From NCBI GenBank assembly GCA_050251035.1, contig JBFWNN010000009.1, positions 44,386 to 108,385 of the forward strand: a stretch of 64,000 nt of DNA. Direction: 5' to 3'. The position numbers and the translations under genes were made by a program. This DNA comes from Taklimakanibacter sp050251035. GTDB taxonomy: Bacteria; Pseudomonadota; Alphaproteobacteria; Rhizobiales; Aestuariivirgaceae. The notes under the pieces were generated by a model, which was given only the letters and a program-made list of their open reading frames with translations, made no database searches and was not told the DNA's origin. Below are positions 8,658 through 17,135 of the stretch, piece after piece. Within the stretch, counting starts at the first letter, position 1. Each line of letters starts with the position of its first letter.

Positions 8658-9722
8658 TTATTCGCCCCAGCTGCGCTCGAGCACATTCACCCAGTTCTCG
8701 TGGCAGAGCTTGCGCATCACGTCGTCGCTGAAGCCGCGCTTGCGGAACGCCTCGCGCAACGAGCCGAGGCCGGACACATCGCCGATCTCCTGCGGCACGA
8801 CCGCGCCGTCGAAATCCGAGCCCAGACCTACGCCTTCGATGCCGAGATGCTGGATGAGATAGTCGATGTGGCGCAGCATCTGATCGAGCGAGGTGTTGGG
8901 ATTGACCTGGCCGTCGGACCTCAGGAAGCAGGTCGCGAAATTGAGGCCGACCATGCCGCCCGAATCGCGGATGGCGGCGAGCTGGCGGTCGGTCAGGTTG
9001 CGCGTGTGCTGGCAAATGGCATGGACGTTGGAATGGGTGGCGATCAAAGGCGCCTTGGAGAGGCGCGCCACGTCCCAGAAGCCCTTCTCGTTGAGATGAG
9101 AAAGATCAATGGCGATGCCGAGCTCGTTGCAGGCCTTGACCAGCGCCTTGCCGGCATCGGTGAGGCCGGGGCCGGTGTCGGGACCGGCCGGGAAACGGAA
9201 CGGCACGCCATGGCCGAAAATCGTGGGGCGGCTCCAGACCGGGCCGATCGAGCGCAGGCCCGCCTGATAGAAGACTTCGAGCGAATCGAGCTTCTCGTCG
9301 ATCGCCTCGGCGCCCTCGATATGGAGCACGACCGCGAGCACGCCCCGCGCGAGGCAGTCACGGATCTCGCGCGCGGTGCGGCAGACCTTCACGCGGCCCG
9401 CGGAGGCGCGCTCGATGCGGAACAGGATCGCCATCATCGCCACCGCCGTGGGCAGCGCTTCGGCCGACGAAATGATGCGCGGCAAGGGCACGTCATAGGA
9501 CGTGCCCTTCATCATCTCCTCGACATCGCCGATATCGTCGCGCGACGAGATGTAGACGGCGAACATGCCGCCGCCGAAACCGCCCTTCACGGCGCGCGGC
9601 AAATCGATATGACCTTCGCCGTCGCCCGCGAGGAAATGCTCGTGCGCCGCGGCGTTCTTCTTGTTGAAGAGCCGCAAGAGCACATCATTATGGGCGTCGA
9701 AAATGGGCAGTCTGTCGGTCAT
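8658..9722 (-). CDS. Membrane-dipeptidase (M19, renal dipeptidase) family zinc hydrolase
   Basis: 354 residues of the M19 TIM-barrel family. The zinc-binding HxD is in FDAHND (H11, D13), HIEGAEAI supplies the bridging glutamate region, THSN carries a further histidine, and GSDFDG closes the barrel. Bacterial members hydrolyse dipeptides, often with a D- or dehydro-residue. No signal peptide is visible, so the enzyme is probably cytoplasmic. The ATG at 9722 fits the family N-terminus; an upstream in-frame ATG at 9758 is possible. Its stop almost touches the TTG start of the DAO oxidase gene, indicating one transcript. Confidence 0.9.
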   Translation of the reverse strand: MTDRLPIFDAHNDVLLRLFNKKNAAAHEHFLAGDGEGHIDLPRAVKGGFGGGMFAVYISSRDDIGDVEEMMKGTSYDVPLPRIISSAEALPTAVAMMAILFRIERASAGRVKVCRTAREIRDCLARGVLAVVLHIEGAEAIDEKLDSLEVFYQAGLRSIGPVWSRPTIFGHGVPFRFPAGPDTGPGLTDAGKALVKACNELGIAIDLSHLNEKGFWDVARLSKAPLIATHSNVHAICQHTRNLTDRQLAAIRDSGGMVGLNFATCFLRSDGQVNPNTSLDQMLRHIDYLIQHLGIEGVGLGSDFDGAVVPQEIGDVSGLGSLREAFRKRGFSDDVMRKLCHENWVNVLERSWGE

Positions 9723-9835
9723 CGGAGAACCATCGAGGAATGCGGAAAAACTGCCCATAGCTTATGTGGGAGCGTGAGTGAACCCCTTACCTTCGGATGC
9801 TGCCTTGCCCGGTCTGCACGGCAAGCCGAGCCGGA

Positions 9836-10345
9836 TTATTCAACCGCGAGCCGGTCGCGGTAGAGCGCTGCGGTATCGTCATCGAAGCAGCAGAAAATTA
9901 TGCGTATCGGGAACGCGGCCTCCGCGAGATGCTTTCTGACGGTCGATACGGCGATTTGCGCCGCTTTGTCCTTTGGATAACCATATATGCCGGTCGAGAT
10001 GGCCGGGAACGCGACCGATGCGAGCCCGTGGCGGGCCGCAAGGGCGAGGGATTTTCCGTAACAGCTGCCAAGCAGGTCGGCTTCACCGGAGCCGCCGCCT
10101 TGCCAGACCGGCCCTACCGTATGGATAACGAAGCGCGCCGGGAGACGGTAACCCTTGGTCATCTTCGCTTCCCCGGTCTTGCAGCCATGCAGCATGCGGC
10201 ATTCGGCAACCAGCTCAGGCCCCGCCTTGCGGTGGATGGCACCATCGACGCCACCGCCGCCCAATAGCGAAGAGTTTGCCGCATTCACGATGGCGTCTAC
10301 AGCAAGTCCCGTTATGTCACCCTTCACCACCTCGATCGATGCCAT
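9836..10345 (-). CDS. Macro domain protein, O-acetyl-ADP-ribose deacetylase-like (YmdB type)
   Basis: A single macro domain of 169 residues. It begins with GDITGLAVDAIVNAANSSL, followed by the glycine-rich LGGGGVDGAIH, then FVIHTVGPVW and AISTGIYGYP. These are the ADP-ribose-binding loops of YmdB/MacroD hydrolases, which remove acetyl or ADP-ribose groups. ATG 10345 is preceded by GAGG at a good distance; a GTG nine bases earlier is an alternative. It is divergent from the agmatinase-family gene with only about 50 bases between starts. Confidence 0.93.
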   Translation of the reverse strand: MASIEVVKGDITGLAVDAIVNAANSSLLGGGGVDGAIHRKAGPELVAECRMLHGCKTGEAKMTKGYRLPARFVIHTVGPVWQGGGSGEADLLGSCYGKSLALAARHGLASVAFPAISTGIYGYPKDKAAQIAVSTVRKHLAEAAFPIRIIFCCFDDDTAALYRDRLAVE

Positions 10346-10398
10346 GGGCCTCACATTTCCAATCGGCTAGGATGCCGCAATCTAACAAGGAGCCGGCC

Positions 10399-11373
10399 AT
10401 GCCGAACAGACAAAGTGAGAAATTTAACCAGCCCGTGTCCGGCATGGTCACGCCCCGTTTCGGGGGCATCGCCACCTTCATGCGCCTGCCGCATGTGCCG
10501 CTCGAGGAGGCGAAGGGCATCGATATCGGGCTTGCCGGCATCCCCTGGGACGCGGGAACCACCAACCGGCCGGGGCCGCGCCACGGCCCCCGGCAGATGC
10601 GCGACAATTCTTCCATGATCCGGCGCATGCATCCGGTCAGCCGCGTCGTCCCCTACGACCTCGCCAATTGCGCCGATCTCGGCGACAGCCCGGTCAATCC
10701 GGCCGACGTCCAGGACGGGCTCAAGCGGATCGAGAGCTGGTTCAAGAGTCTCGTCGACAAAGGCATCCGGCCGCTCGCGGCGGGCGGCGATCATCTGTGC
10801 TCGCTGCCCATCCTCAGGGCGGTGGGCGCGAAGCGCCCCGTGGGCATGATCCATTTCGACGCCCATACCGACCTCTACGACCAGTATTTCGGCGGCTTCA
10901 AATATACCCACGGCACGCCGTTCCGGCGCGCCATCGAGGACGGCGTGCTCGACCCCAGGCGCACCGTGCAGATCGGCATAAGAGGCTCGATGTATGACGA
11001 CGAGGACGTGACCTTCGCCGAGACGGCGGGCGTGCGCATCATCCGCATCGAGGAAGCGATGGAGAAGGGCCCCAAGGCGGTGATGGCGGAGGCGCGGCGC
11101 ATCGTCGGCGACGATCCCGTCTATGTGAGCTTCGACATCGACATGCTCGATCCGGTCTATGCGCCGGGCACCGGCACGCCGGAAGTCGGCGGCTTCACCA
11201 CCTTCCAGGCGCAGGAGATGCTGCGGGCCTTGCGCGGGCTCCGGATCGTCGGCGCCGACGTGGTCGAGGTGTCGCCGCCTTTCGATCCCTCGGGCCTCAC
11301 CGCCTATGCCGGGGTCACGATGATGTTCGAGATCCTGTGCTCGATGGCGGAGGATGTAGCGAAGCGGAGATAA
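10399..11373 (+). CDS. Agmatinase / ureohydrolase family protein
   Basis: 324 residues of the arginase/agmatinase superfamily with the binuclear manganese ligands in order: H132 in GGDHLCS, D154/H156/D158 in FDAHTD, and D246/D248 in SFDIDMLDP. The block YAPGTGTPEVGG near the C-terminus is characteristic. It should hydrolyse a guanidino compound to urea plus an amine. Agmatine, guanidinobutyrate and guanidinopropionate are all possible in this family. Start at ATG 10399 with AAGGAG upstream. A small EamA gene begins two bases after the stop. Confidence 0.9.
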   Translation: MPNRQSEKFNQPVSGMVTPRFGGIATFMRLPHVPLEEAKGIDIGLAGIPWDAGTTNRPGPRHGPRQMRDNSSMIRRMHPVSRVVPYDLANCADLGDSPVNPADVQDGLKRIESWFKSLVDKGIRPLAAGGDHLCSLPILRAVGAKRPVGMIHFDAHTDLYDQYFGGFKYTHGTPFRRAIEDGVLDPRRTVQIGIRGSMYDDEDVTFAETAGVRIIRIEEAMEKGPKAVMAEARRIVGDDPVYVSFDIDMLDPVYAPGTGTPEVGGFTTFQAQEMLRALRGLRIVGADVVEVSPPFDPSGLTAYAGVTMMFEILCSMAEDVAKRR

Positions 11374-11375
11374 CC

Positions 11376-11801
11376 ATGCTGCAGTCCTGGCAGTTCTGGG
11401 CGCTTGCATCGGCCGTCTTCGCGGCGCTGACGGCGCTCTTCGCCAAGGTCGGCGTCGAGACGATACCGGCCGACCTCGCCACCTTCATCCGGACACTGAT
11501 CATCGCGGCGGTGCTGGCCTTGATCCTGGCGGCGAGCGGGCAGTTCCAGTCGCCCGGCGCCATATCGGGGCGGACCTATCTGTTCCTGCTGCTTTCGGGA
11601 CTCGCCACCGGCGCGTCCTGGCTGTGCTATTTCCGCGCCCTCAAGCTGGGCGATGCGGCGCGCGTGGCGCCGGTCGACAAGCTCAGCATCGTGCTGGTGG
11701 CGGTGTTCGCCAGCCTCTTCCTCGGCGAGAAACTGTCGGCGGTGAACTGGCTCGGCATCGTGCTGTGCACCGCGGGGATCATCCTGGTGGCGGTGAAGTA
11801 G
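11376..11801 (+). CDS. EamA-domain membrane protein, single domain
   Basis: 141 residues, very hydrophobic, with about four to five membrane segments. It ends in LGEKLSAVNWLGIVLCTAGIILVA, the hallmark end of an EamA (drug/metabolite transporter) unit. Full DMT transporters have two such units, so this half-size form probably works as a dimer. It follows the agmatinase-family gene by two bases, with GGAG before its ATG, so co-expression and export or uptake of a related metabolite are plausible. Confidence 0.85.
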   Translation: MLQSWQFWALASAVFAALTALFAKVGVETIPADLATFIRTLIIAAVLALILAASGQFQSPGAISGRTYLFLLLSGLATGASWLCYFRALKLGDAARVAPVDKLSIVLVAVFASLFLGEKLSAVNWLGIVLCTAGIILVAVK

Positions 11802-11826
11802 AAGGCCGTCGTCCCGTGCGCGACAT

Positions 11827-11862
11827 CTCCCTCTGCCCGCGCGTGCCGCGCGGCGGAGGGAG
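11827..11862. terminator. Hairpin between convergent genes, candidate bidirectional terminator
   Basis: CTCCCTCTGCCCGCGCG (11827-11843) pairs with CGCGCGGCGGAGGGAG (11847-11862) around a three-base loop, with a single bulge. It lies in the 72-bp gap between the ends of the EamA gene (+) and the racemase-fold gene (-). No T-tract is evident. Confidence 0.45.
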
Positions 11863-11873
11863 GACTGGCTCGA

Positions 11874-12668
11874 TCACTCCGCCAGCGGCAGCGTGAAGAG
11901 CTTGCCCCATTGGGGGAGCTTCTCGTCATAGCGGGCGAGGCGCAGAGCGTGCCAGGCCATGGCGTGGTTGGACGAGGTGACGGGCAGGCCGATCTCCCGC
12001 TCGATGTCGGCGGCGGCCTCGGCGAGGCGCACCGAGGTGCAGGAGACGAAGACGGCGTCGATGTCGGCGCGCTTCTTTATCGCGAGGATGCCGTCCTTGA
12101 TCGACTTCGGCGTGATGCGCGCGACGATATTGTCGTCCGGCTCGTTGAAGGAGCCGAAGACGGGGACGGTGAAGCCGCGCGCTGCGATGTAGCTCGCGAC
12201 GATCCGGTTCACATCGGCGCGATAAGGGGTGAGCACGCCGATGCGGCGCGCGCCCAGCGCGCGGAAGGCGGCGAAGGCGGCGGTGATCGGCGTGGTGCAT
12301 TCGACATTGGGCCTCGCCTCCCGGATGCGCTCGAACACCTTCTCCTCGCCGATCGCCATCGACGCCGAGGTGCAGCCATAGGCGATCACGTCGAAATCGG
12401 CGCCGGGCAGGATGACGTCGGCGCATCGGGCGATGCGCGGCTCCATGGCGCGCAAGGTCTCGGGCGTGATCTGCGCGTCGTTGAGGATGCGGCTGTGATA
12501 GAGCGCCACACCCTCGAGGCCGGTCATGACGCGGCGCCATTCATGCTCGATCGTGAAGTCGGTCGCCAGCACGATGAGGCCGATGCGGGCCTTCCCGGCG
12601 ATGCCGCGGTCGGTCGCAAACGGCAGATGCTCGAGGAGGATCATGCCGTCCTTGGTCTTCTGGTCCAT
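11874..12668 (-). CDS. Asp/Glu racemase-fold protein, maleate isomerase / arylmalonate decarboxylase-like
   Basis: 264 residues of the Asp/Glu racemase superfamily. Both cysteines expected for the two-Cys mechanism are present: C99 in AYGCTSAS and C210 in VSCTSVR. The middle block GARRIGVLTPY starts the second half of the pseudo-symmetric fold. Relatives include maleate cis-trans isomerase, arylmalonate decarboxylase and the ectoine-utilisation protein EutA; the sequence alone does not choose among them. ATG 12668 has GAGG upstream. The gene is divergent from lnt across about 65 bases. Confidence 0.85.
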   Translation of the reverse strand: MDQKTKDGMILLEHLPFATDRGIAGKARIGLIVLATDFTIEHEWRRVMTGLEGVALYHSRILNDAQITPETLRAMEPRIARCADVILPGADFDVIAYGCTSASMAIGEEKVFERIREARPNVECTTPITAAFAAFRALGARRIGVLTPYRADVNRIVASYIAARGFTVPVFGSFNEPDDNIVARITPKSIKDGILAIKKRADIDAVFVSCTSVRLAEAAADIEREIGLPVTSSNHAMAWHALRLARYDEKLPQWGKLFTLPLAE

Positions 12669-12734
12669 CGATGCCTCTTTTGGCCGCATAGCGCCAGTGT
12701 ATCAGGGCCCGGGCTCGCCACCTATAGTAACGGC

Positions 12735-14309
12735 ATGAGTCGGCTCGAGGGAATTGCCCAAAGCGTAGGCAGGCTCGGCGGCTGGCGCAGAGCGGCGCTC
12801 CTGCTCCTCGCCGGCGCCGCGGCCGGCCTCGCCATGCCGCCCTTCGATCTCTGGCCGCTGTTGTTTCTCGCCTTCCCCGTGCTCGTCTGGTCGCTCGACC
12901 GGGCATCGTGGCGGCGTGCCTTCGTGTCCGGCTGGCTGTTTGGCCTCGGCTATTTCACGGTCTGCTTCTACTGGATCGGCATCGCCTTCCTGGTCGATGC
13001 GGCCACCTATCTGTGGATGATGCCGTTCATGGTGGGGGCGCTCGCCGGCGGCATGGCGCTCTATTGGGGGCTTGCCGCGGCGGGGGTCGCGCTCCTGCGG
13101 CAGCGCGGCCTCACGCGCATCATCGTCTTCGCCGTCCTCCTCGCCATTGCGGAGTGGCTGCGCGGCCATCTCCTCACCGGCTTTCCCTGGACCGCGCCCG
13201 GCCTCGCCGTGGACGGCATGGGCGGCCTCGCGCAGGCGGCGGCACTCATCGGCATGCCGGGCCTCACTTTGCTCATCGTCCTGTGGGCGGCGCTTCCGGC
13301 GCTCGCCGGACTTGCCGGCACGAGCTTGCGCGAGTGGACGGCGGCCGCGCTGCTCTTCGCCGTCCTGCCGGCCTTGTGGCTGTGGGGCGTCGATCGGCTC
13401 GCCGACGCCGTGGACGCGACGCAGGGCGGCGTCGCCCTGCGCATCGTGCAGCCCAATATCGCGCAGGACGACAAATGGCGCGGCGAGAATGCGCGGGCGA
13501 TCTTCGACAGGCTGAAAATGCTCTCGACACGGACGACCGCCGAGCGCCCGGGCGGGATCGGCGACGTCAAGGTGGTGATCTGGCCGGAAAGCTCGGTGTC
13601 CTTCTATATGGACGAGAGCGCGCAGGGCTTGGCGGAACTGGCCGAGATGCTGCCCGATGAGACCCTCCTGGTCATGGGCGCGCTGCGGCGCGATGCCGAG
13701 GCCGCCGGCGAGCGGCGCGTCTATAACAGCGTCCTCGCCTTCGACGGCGATGCGAGCCTCGTCGCGCATTACGACAAATGGCGGCTCGTGCCCGGCGGCG
13801 AGTTCCTGCCCTTCGAAGGGATCCTCGAGCCGCTCGGCTTCCGCAAGGTGGTGACGGTTCCGGGAAGCTTCGCCGCCGGTCCCGGCCCGCGCAACCTCGC
13901 GCTGCCGGGCCTCATGCCCGCCGCCGTCCTCATCTGCTACGAGGCGATCTTTCCGCATGACCTCGTCGATGCCGCCGAGCGCCCGGGCTTCATCATCAAT
14001 GCGACGAATGACGGATGGTTCGGGCGCTCGAGCGGGCCCTATCAGCATCTGGCGCAAGCGCGCCTGCGCACGATCGAGCAAGGCCTGCCGCTCGTTCGTG
14101 CCGCCAATACCGGCATATCGGCGATCATCGACGCCCATGGTCGCATCCAGGCAAGCCTGCCGCTCGGCGCCGAAGGCGTGCTCGACGGAACGCTGCCCCC
14201 GAGCCTGCCGCCGACAATCTATGCGCGCGCCGGCGATCTCATGCTCGCTGGCCTCATCATTCTCCTGCTTTTGGCTGGGGTTGCCCTGCGACGTCATCGC
14301 ACAGATTGA
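12735..14309 (+). CDS. lnt: Apolipoprotein N-acyltransferase
   Basis: 524 residues. An N-terminal block of about six membrane segments (roughly 17-220) is followed by a periplasmic nitrilase-fold domain and a last membrane segment (about 500-520). The nitrilase triad is visible as E285 in VIWPESS, K348 in HYDKWRLVPGGEFLP and C401 in LICYEAIFP. Lnt adds the third acyl chain to lipoproteins in the inner membrane. The long open frame starts far upstream, but the real start is ATG 12735. The order lnt - HTH gene - metK - trmB matches rhizobial genomes. Confidence 0.96.
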   Translation: MSRLEGIAQSVGRLGGWRRAALLLLAGAAAGLAMPPFDLWPLLFLAFPVLVWSLDRASWRRAFVSGWLFGLGYFTVCFYWIGIAFLVDAATYLWMMPFMVGALAGGMALYWGLAAAGVALLRQRGLTRIIVFAVLLAIAEWLRGHLLTGFPWTAPGLAVDGMGGLAQAAALIGMPGLTLLIVLWAALPALAGLAGTSLREWTAAALLFAVLPALWLWGVDRLADAVDATQGGVALRIVQPNIAQDDKWRGENARAIFDRLKMLSTRTTAERPGGIGDVKVVIWPESSVSFYMDESAQGLAELAEMLPDETLLVMGALRRDAEAAGERRVYNSVLAFDGDASLVAHYDKWRLVPGGEFLPFEGILEPLGFRKVVTVPGSFAAGPGPRNLALPGLMPAAVLICYEAIFPHDLVDAAERPGFIINATNDGWFGRSSGPYQHLAQARLRTIEQGLPLVRAANTGISAIIDAHGRIQASLPLGAEGVLDGTLPPSLPPTIYARAGDLMLAGLIILLLLAGVALRRHRTD

Positions 14310-14385
14310 AATGTGAAATCTCCCAATTCAAAATTGTTGCACCTCACTATAAATCCATTTGTAAAACGAGGGCGGGTGGTTTAAG

Positions 14386-14403
14386 CATTACGCCGCCGTA
14401 ATG
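14386..14403. promoter_or_regulatory. Inverted repeat upstream of the PraR/PhrR-type gene
   Basis: CATTACG (14386-14392) and CGTAATG (14397-14403) form a perfect 7-bp inverted repeat with a 4-base spacer in the 175-bp gap between lnt and the HTH gene. It could be an operator, for example for autoregulation, or a short hairpin. Nothing else proves a role. Confidence 0.25.
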
Positions 14404-14484
14404 ACTGAGGCTCAGCGTCGGTTCATTCGGTAAAGAACATTTGGTCAGACCGGGGGACAACAGTGGTCGGACAAACGTACTTTA

Positions 14485-14889
14485 ATGACAAAAAGAGACC
14501 CGAACTTCGTCGACCGCCATGTGGGCAACCGGGTGCGCATGCGGCGGCTACTCGTCGGTATGAGCCAGGAGAAGCTTGGCGAATTACTCGGCATCACCTT
14601 TCAGCAAGTCCAGAAATACGAAAAAGGCTCGAACCGCGTCAGCGCTAGCCGCCTTTATCAGATCTCGCGCGTCCTCGGCGTGCCGGTCCAGTATTTCTAT
14701 GACGAGCTGAAGGAAGACGACGGCCCGACCGGCTTCGCCGAGTCGGAAGGCGCCGACGCGATCGCGGGCGCGCTGCAGTCGCCCGACGGTGTGCAGATCG
14801 CCCGCATATTCAGCGAGACCACCGATCCGGACAAGCGCAAGCTCATCCTCAATGCGGTGAAGCTGCTCGCCGAGTACAAGGGCCCGTAA
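14485..14889 (+). CDS. praR: XRE/Cro-type HTH regulator, PraR/PhrR family
   Basis: 134 residues with an XRE HTH in the first half (VGNRVRMRRLLVGMSQEKLG, then TFQQVQKYEKGSNRVSASRL) and a short C-terminal tail ending LLAEYKGP. Rhizobial PraR (a quorum-sensing and attachment repressor) and PhrR (acid-responsive) have this architecture and sit between lnt (actA) and metK as here. The symbol therefore rests on resemblance plus synteny. No clear ribosome binding site precedes ATG 14485, but the start matches the family. Confidence 0.85.
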   Translation: MTKRDPNFVDRHVGNRVRMRRLLVGMSQEKLGELLGITFQQVQKYEKGSNRVSASRLYQISRVLGVPVQYFYDELKEDDGPTGFAESEGADAIAGALQSPDGVQIARIFSETTDPDKRKLILNAVKLLAEYKGP

Positions 14890-14917
14890 GGCTTTCGCAT
14901 GACAGGCACGACCGGCA

Positions 14918-14940
14918 CTTCAGGCGGGCTCCGCCTGAAG
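14918..14940. terminator. Perfect 10-bp stem hairpin downstream of the PraR-type gene
   Basis: CTTCAGGCGG (14918-14927) pairs perfectly with CCGCCTGAAG (14931-14940) across GCT. It begins about 30 bases after the stop at 14889. No T-run follows, so it may be a Rho-independent-like terminator, an mRNA end protector or an intergenic palindromic element. Confidence 0.4.
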
Positions 14941-15122
14941 CGAGGGTCTCCATACGGTCTGCCGCATGGCTCGCCGCCGCCCAGCAAAAATGCCGTGGAA
15001 TCATGAGTTTCACCGCCTGGCCGGGCATGCGATGGACGCCCTTGCGTCACAGCGGGCCTGAGGCAAAACCCGCCAAACGCTTGACCTCATTTGGCAAGCC
15101 TGCCAGAAGACGGCCCGACTTT

Positions 15123-15138
15123 CCGCGAAGCTTCGCGG
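15123..15138. promoter_or_regulatory. 16-bp perfect palindrome in the metK leader
   Basis: CCGCGAAGCTTCGCGG reads the same on both strands and lies 22 bases before the metK ATG, just upstream of the GGGGTGA ribosome site. In RNA it would fold into a 6-bp stem with a 4-base loop. It could act as a repressor site or a translation-modulating hairpin. I could not match it to a known SAM riboswitch class by eye. Confidence 0.35.
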
Positions 15139-15160
15139 GGGATTCTCACATGGGGTGACT

Positions 15161-16354
15161 ATGGCGCGGAAGAACTATCTTTTCACCAGCGAATCGGTGT
15201 CCGAGGGCCATCCGGACAAAGTCTGCGACCGCATATCGGACGAGGTGGTCGACCTGTTCTATCGCGAGGCGCTGGAGCAGGGCATGAACCCGGCGCAGGT
15301 GCGCGTCGCCTGCGAGACCATGTGCACCACCAACCGCGCCATCATCGCCGGCGAATATCGCGGGCCGGTCAGCGTCACCCATGACAAGATCGAAGCCGCG
15401 GCGCGCAAGGCCATCAAGGACATCGGCTACGAGCAGGACGGCTTCCACTGGAAGAACGCCGAGATCGAGATCCTCCTGCACAGCCAGTCGGCCGACATCG
15501 CGCAGGGCGTCGACGGGGCCGAGAAGAAGGACGAAGGGGCGGGCGACCAGGGCATCATGTTCGGCTATGCCTGCGACGAGACGCCGGAGCAGATGCCGGC
15601 GCCCATCTATTATGCCCACCGCATCCTGCAGGAGCTGTCGGACGCCCGCCGCTCCGGCAAGGAGAAGGCGCTGGGACCCGACGCCAAGAGCCAGGTCACC
15701 GTCCAGTACAAGAACGGCAAGCCGGTCGGCGTCACCCAGATCGTCGTGTCGCAGCAGCATCTCGACGAAAGCCTGACCTCCAAGGACATGCGCAAGCTGA
15801 TCACGCCCTATGTGAAAAAGGCGCTGCCCAAGGGCTGGATCGGCAAGGACACGGTCTGGCACATCAATCCGACCGGCAAATTCTTCATCGGCGGCCCCGA
15901 CGGCGATTGCGGTCTCACCGGGCGCAAGATCATCGTCGACACCTATGGCGGTGCCGCACCCCATGGCGGCGGCGCCTTCTCTGGCAAAGATCCGACCAAG
16001 GTCGATCGCTCGGCCGCCTATGCGGCGCGCTACCTCGCCAAGAACGTGGTCGCCGCGGGCCTCGCCAAGCGCTGCACCATCCAGCTCTCCTATGCCATCG
16101 GCGTGGCGCAGCCGCTGTCGATCTATGTCGACACGCACGGCACCGGCAAGGTCGACGAGAAGAAGCTCGAAAAGGGCCTGGCCAAGGTCATGGACCTGAC
16201 GCCGCGCGGCATCCGCGATCACCTCGGCCTCAACAAGCCGATCTATGCGCGCACCTCCTCCTACGGCCATTTCGGCCGGCACTCGGAAAAGGACGGCGGC
16301 TTCTCCTGGGAGAAGACCGATCTGGTCAAGGCGATCAAAGCCGCGGTGAAGTGA
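15161..16354 (+). CDS. metK: S-adenosylmethionine synthetase
   Basis: 397 residues. ESVSEGHPDKVCDRISD at the N-terminus binds ATP and methionine, GAGDQGIMFGYA is the central signature, and the loop GGAAPHGGGAFSGKDPTKVD is the classical C-terminal signature. The enzyme makes AdoMet from methionine and ATP. ATG 15161 follows GGGGTGACT; an in-frame GTG at 15155 is possible. Its stop overlaps the GTG start of trmB. The 271-bp leader is long for this compact region. Confidence 0.98.
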   Translation: MARKNYLFTSESVSEGHPDKVCDRISDEVVDLFYREALEQGMNPAQVRVACETMCTTNRAIIAGEYRGPVSVTHDKIEAAARKAIKDIGYEQDGFHWKNAEIEILLHSQSADIAQGVDGAEKKDEGAGDQGIMFGYACDETPEQMPAPIYYAHRILQELSDARRSGKEKALGPDAKSQVTVQYKNGKPVGVTQIVVSQQHLDESLTSKDMRKLITPYVKKALPKGWIGKDTVWHINPTGKFFIGGPDGDCGLTGRKIIVDTYGGAAPHGGGAFSGKDPTKVDRSAAYAARYLAKNVVAAGLAKRCTIQLSYAIGVAQPLSIYVDTHGTGKVDEKKLEKGLAKVMDLTPRGIRDHLGLNKPIYARTSSYGHFGRHSEKDGGFSWEKTDLVKAIKAAVK

Positions 16355-17010
16355 CGGAAGACGGCGCCCGCTTCCAGCTCTATGGCCGGCGCAAGGGCAA
16401 GGCGCTGCGCCCGCATCACGCGAAGCTGATCGCCGAGCTCCTGCCCGCGCTCGGCGTTCAGCCGGAGCGCTTCGACCCGCGCAAACCGATGCGGCTCGAA
16501 ATCGGCTTCGGCGGCGGCGAGCATCTGGCGCATCAGGCCGAGCTTCACGGAGACATCGCCTTCATCGGCGCCGAGCCCTTCGTCAACGGCGTGGCGAAGC
16601 TCCTGGCGCTCATCGAGAAGAAGGCCCTGCGCAACATCGCGGTCCATGCGGGCGACGCGCGCGAGCTCTTCGCCATGCTGCCCGACGGCGCGCTCGACCG
16701 CATCTATCTGCTCTATCCCGATCCCTGGCCCAAGACGCGCCATCACCGACGCCGCCTCGTCTCACAAGAGAACCTGCGGCACTTCCGCCGGCTGCTCCAG
16801 CCCGGCGGCTTGTTTCACTTCGCCAGCGACATCGACCATTATGTGCAATGGACGTTGTTCGAGACGCGCCAGGCGGGCGGTTTCACCTGGCTCGCCGAAG
16901 CGGCCTCCGATTGGCGCAGGCCTTTCCCGGACTGGACCCGCACGCGCTACGAGGCCAAGGCCATACGCGAGGGCCGGACGCCGAGCTATCTGACGTTCAG
17001 GCGGGATTGA
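16351..17010 (+). CDS. trmB: tRNA (guanine-N7-)-methyltransferase
   Basis: 219 residues with the AdoMet-binding block LEIGFGGGEHLA and the TrmB-specific YLLYPDPWPKTRHHRRR motif, followed by a C-terminal region typical of the family (FPDWTRTRYEAKA). It methylates G46 in the variable loop of tRNA. It starts at GTG 16351, overlapping the metK stop (GTGA), so it is probably translated from the metK transcript and uses its product. Confidence 0.96.
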   Translation: MTEDGARFQLYGRRKGKALRPHHAKLIAELLPALGVQPERFDPRKPMRLEIGFGGGEHLAHQAELHGDIAFIGAEPFVNGVAKLLALIEKKALRNIAVHAGDARELFAMLPDGALDRIYLLYPDPWPKTRHHRRRLVSQENLRHFRRLLQPGGLFHFASDIDHYVQWTLFETRQAGGFTWLAEAASDWRRPFPDWTRTRYEAKAIREGRTPSYLTFRRD

Positions 17011-17018
17011 ATCTTATT

Positions 17019-17120
17019 CGTCATCCCGGCGAAAGCCGGGATCCACTAAATACTCACAATGCGGTCAGCGTTTCTGAGGTTGCGCTTATTCAATGGGCCC
17101 CGGCTTTCGCCGGGGTGACG
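17019..17120. repeat. Pair of inverted REP-like palindromes between convergent genes
   Basis: CGTCATCCCGGCGAAAGCCGGGATCCAC begins at 17019, and an inverted counterpart, GCCCCGGCTTTCGCCGGGGTGACG, ends at 17120. Each unit has an internal stem (CCCGGC/GCCGGG and CCCCGGC/GCCGGGG), and the two units face each other around about 50 bases. Such CGTCATCCCGGC elements are widespread intergenic repeats in alphaproteobacteria. Here the pair separates trmB from the DUF971 gene and may also end both transcripts. Confidence 0.7.
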
Positions 17121-17135
17121 GCCGAGAGGCCGAGA

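Noticed and set aside
11910..12734. Long upstream extension of the lnt reading frame (an 800-codon frame in total)
   Set aside because: The extension is antisense to the racemase-fold gene, is arginine/glycine-rich and matches no domain. The natural Lnt start is at 12735.
12702..14297. 531-codon minus-strand ORF opposite lnt
   Set aside because: Composed of Arg/Ala/Gly/Glu-rich shadow sequence; lnt on the plus strand has its complete catalytic triad.
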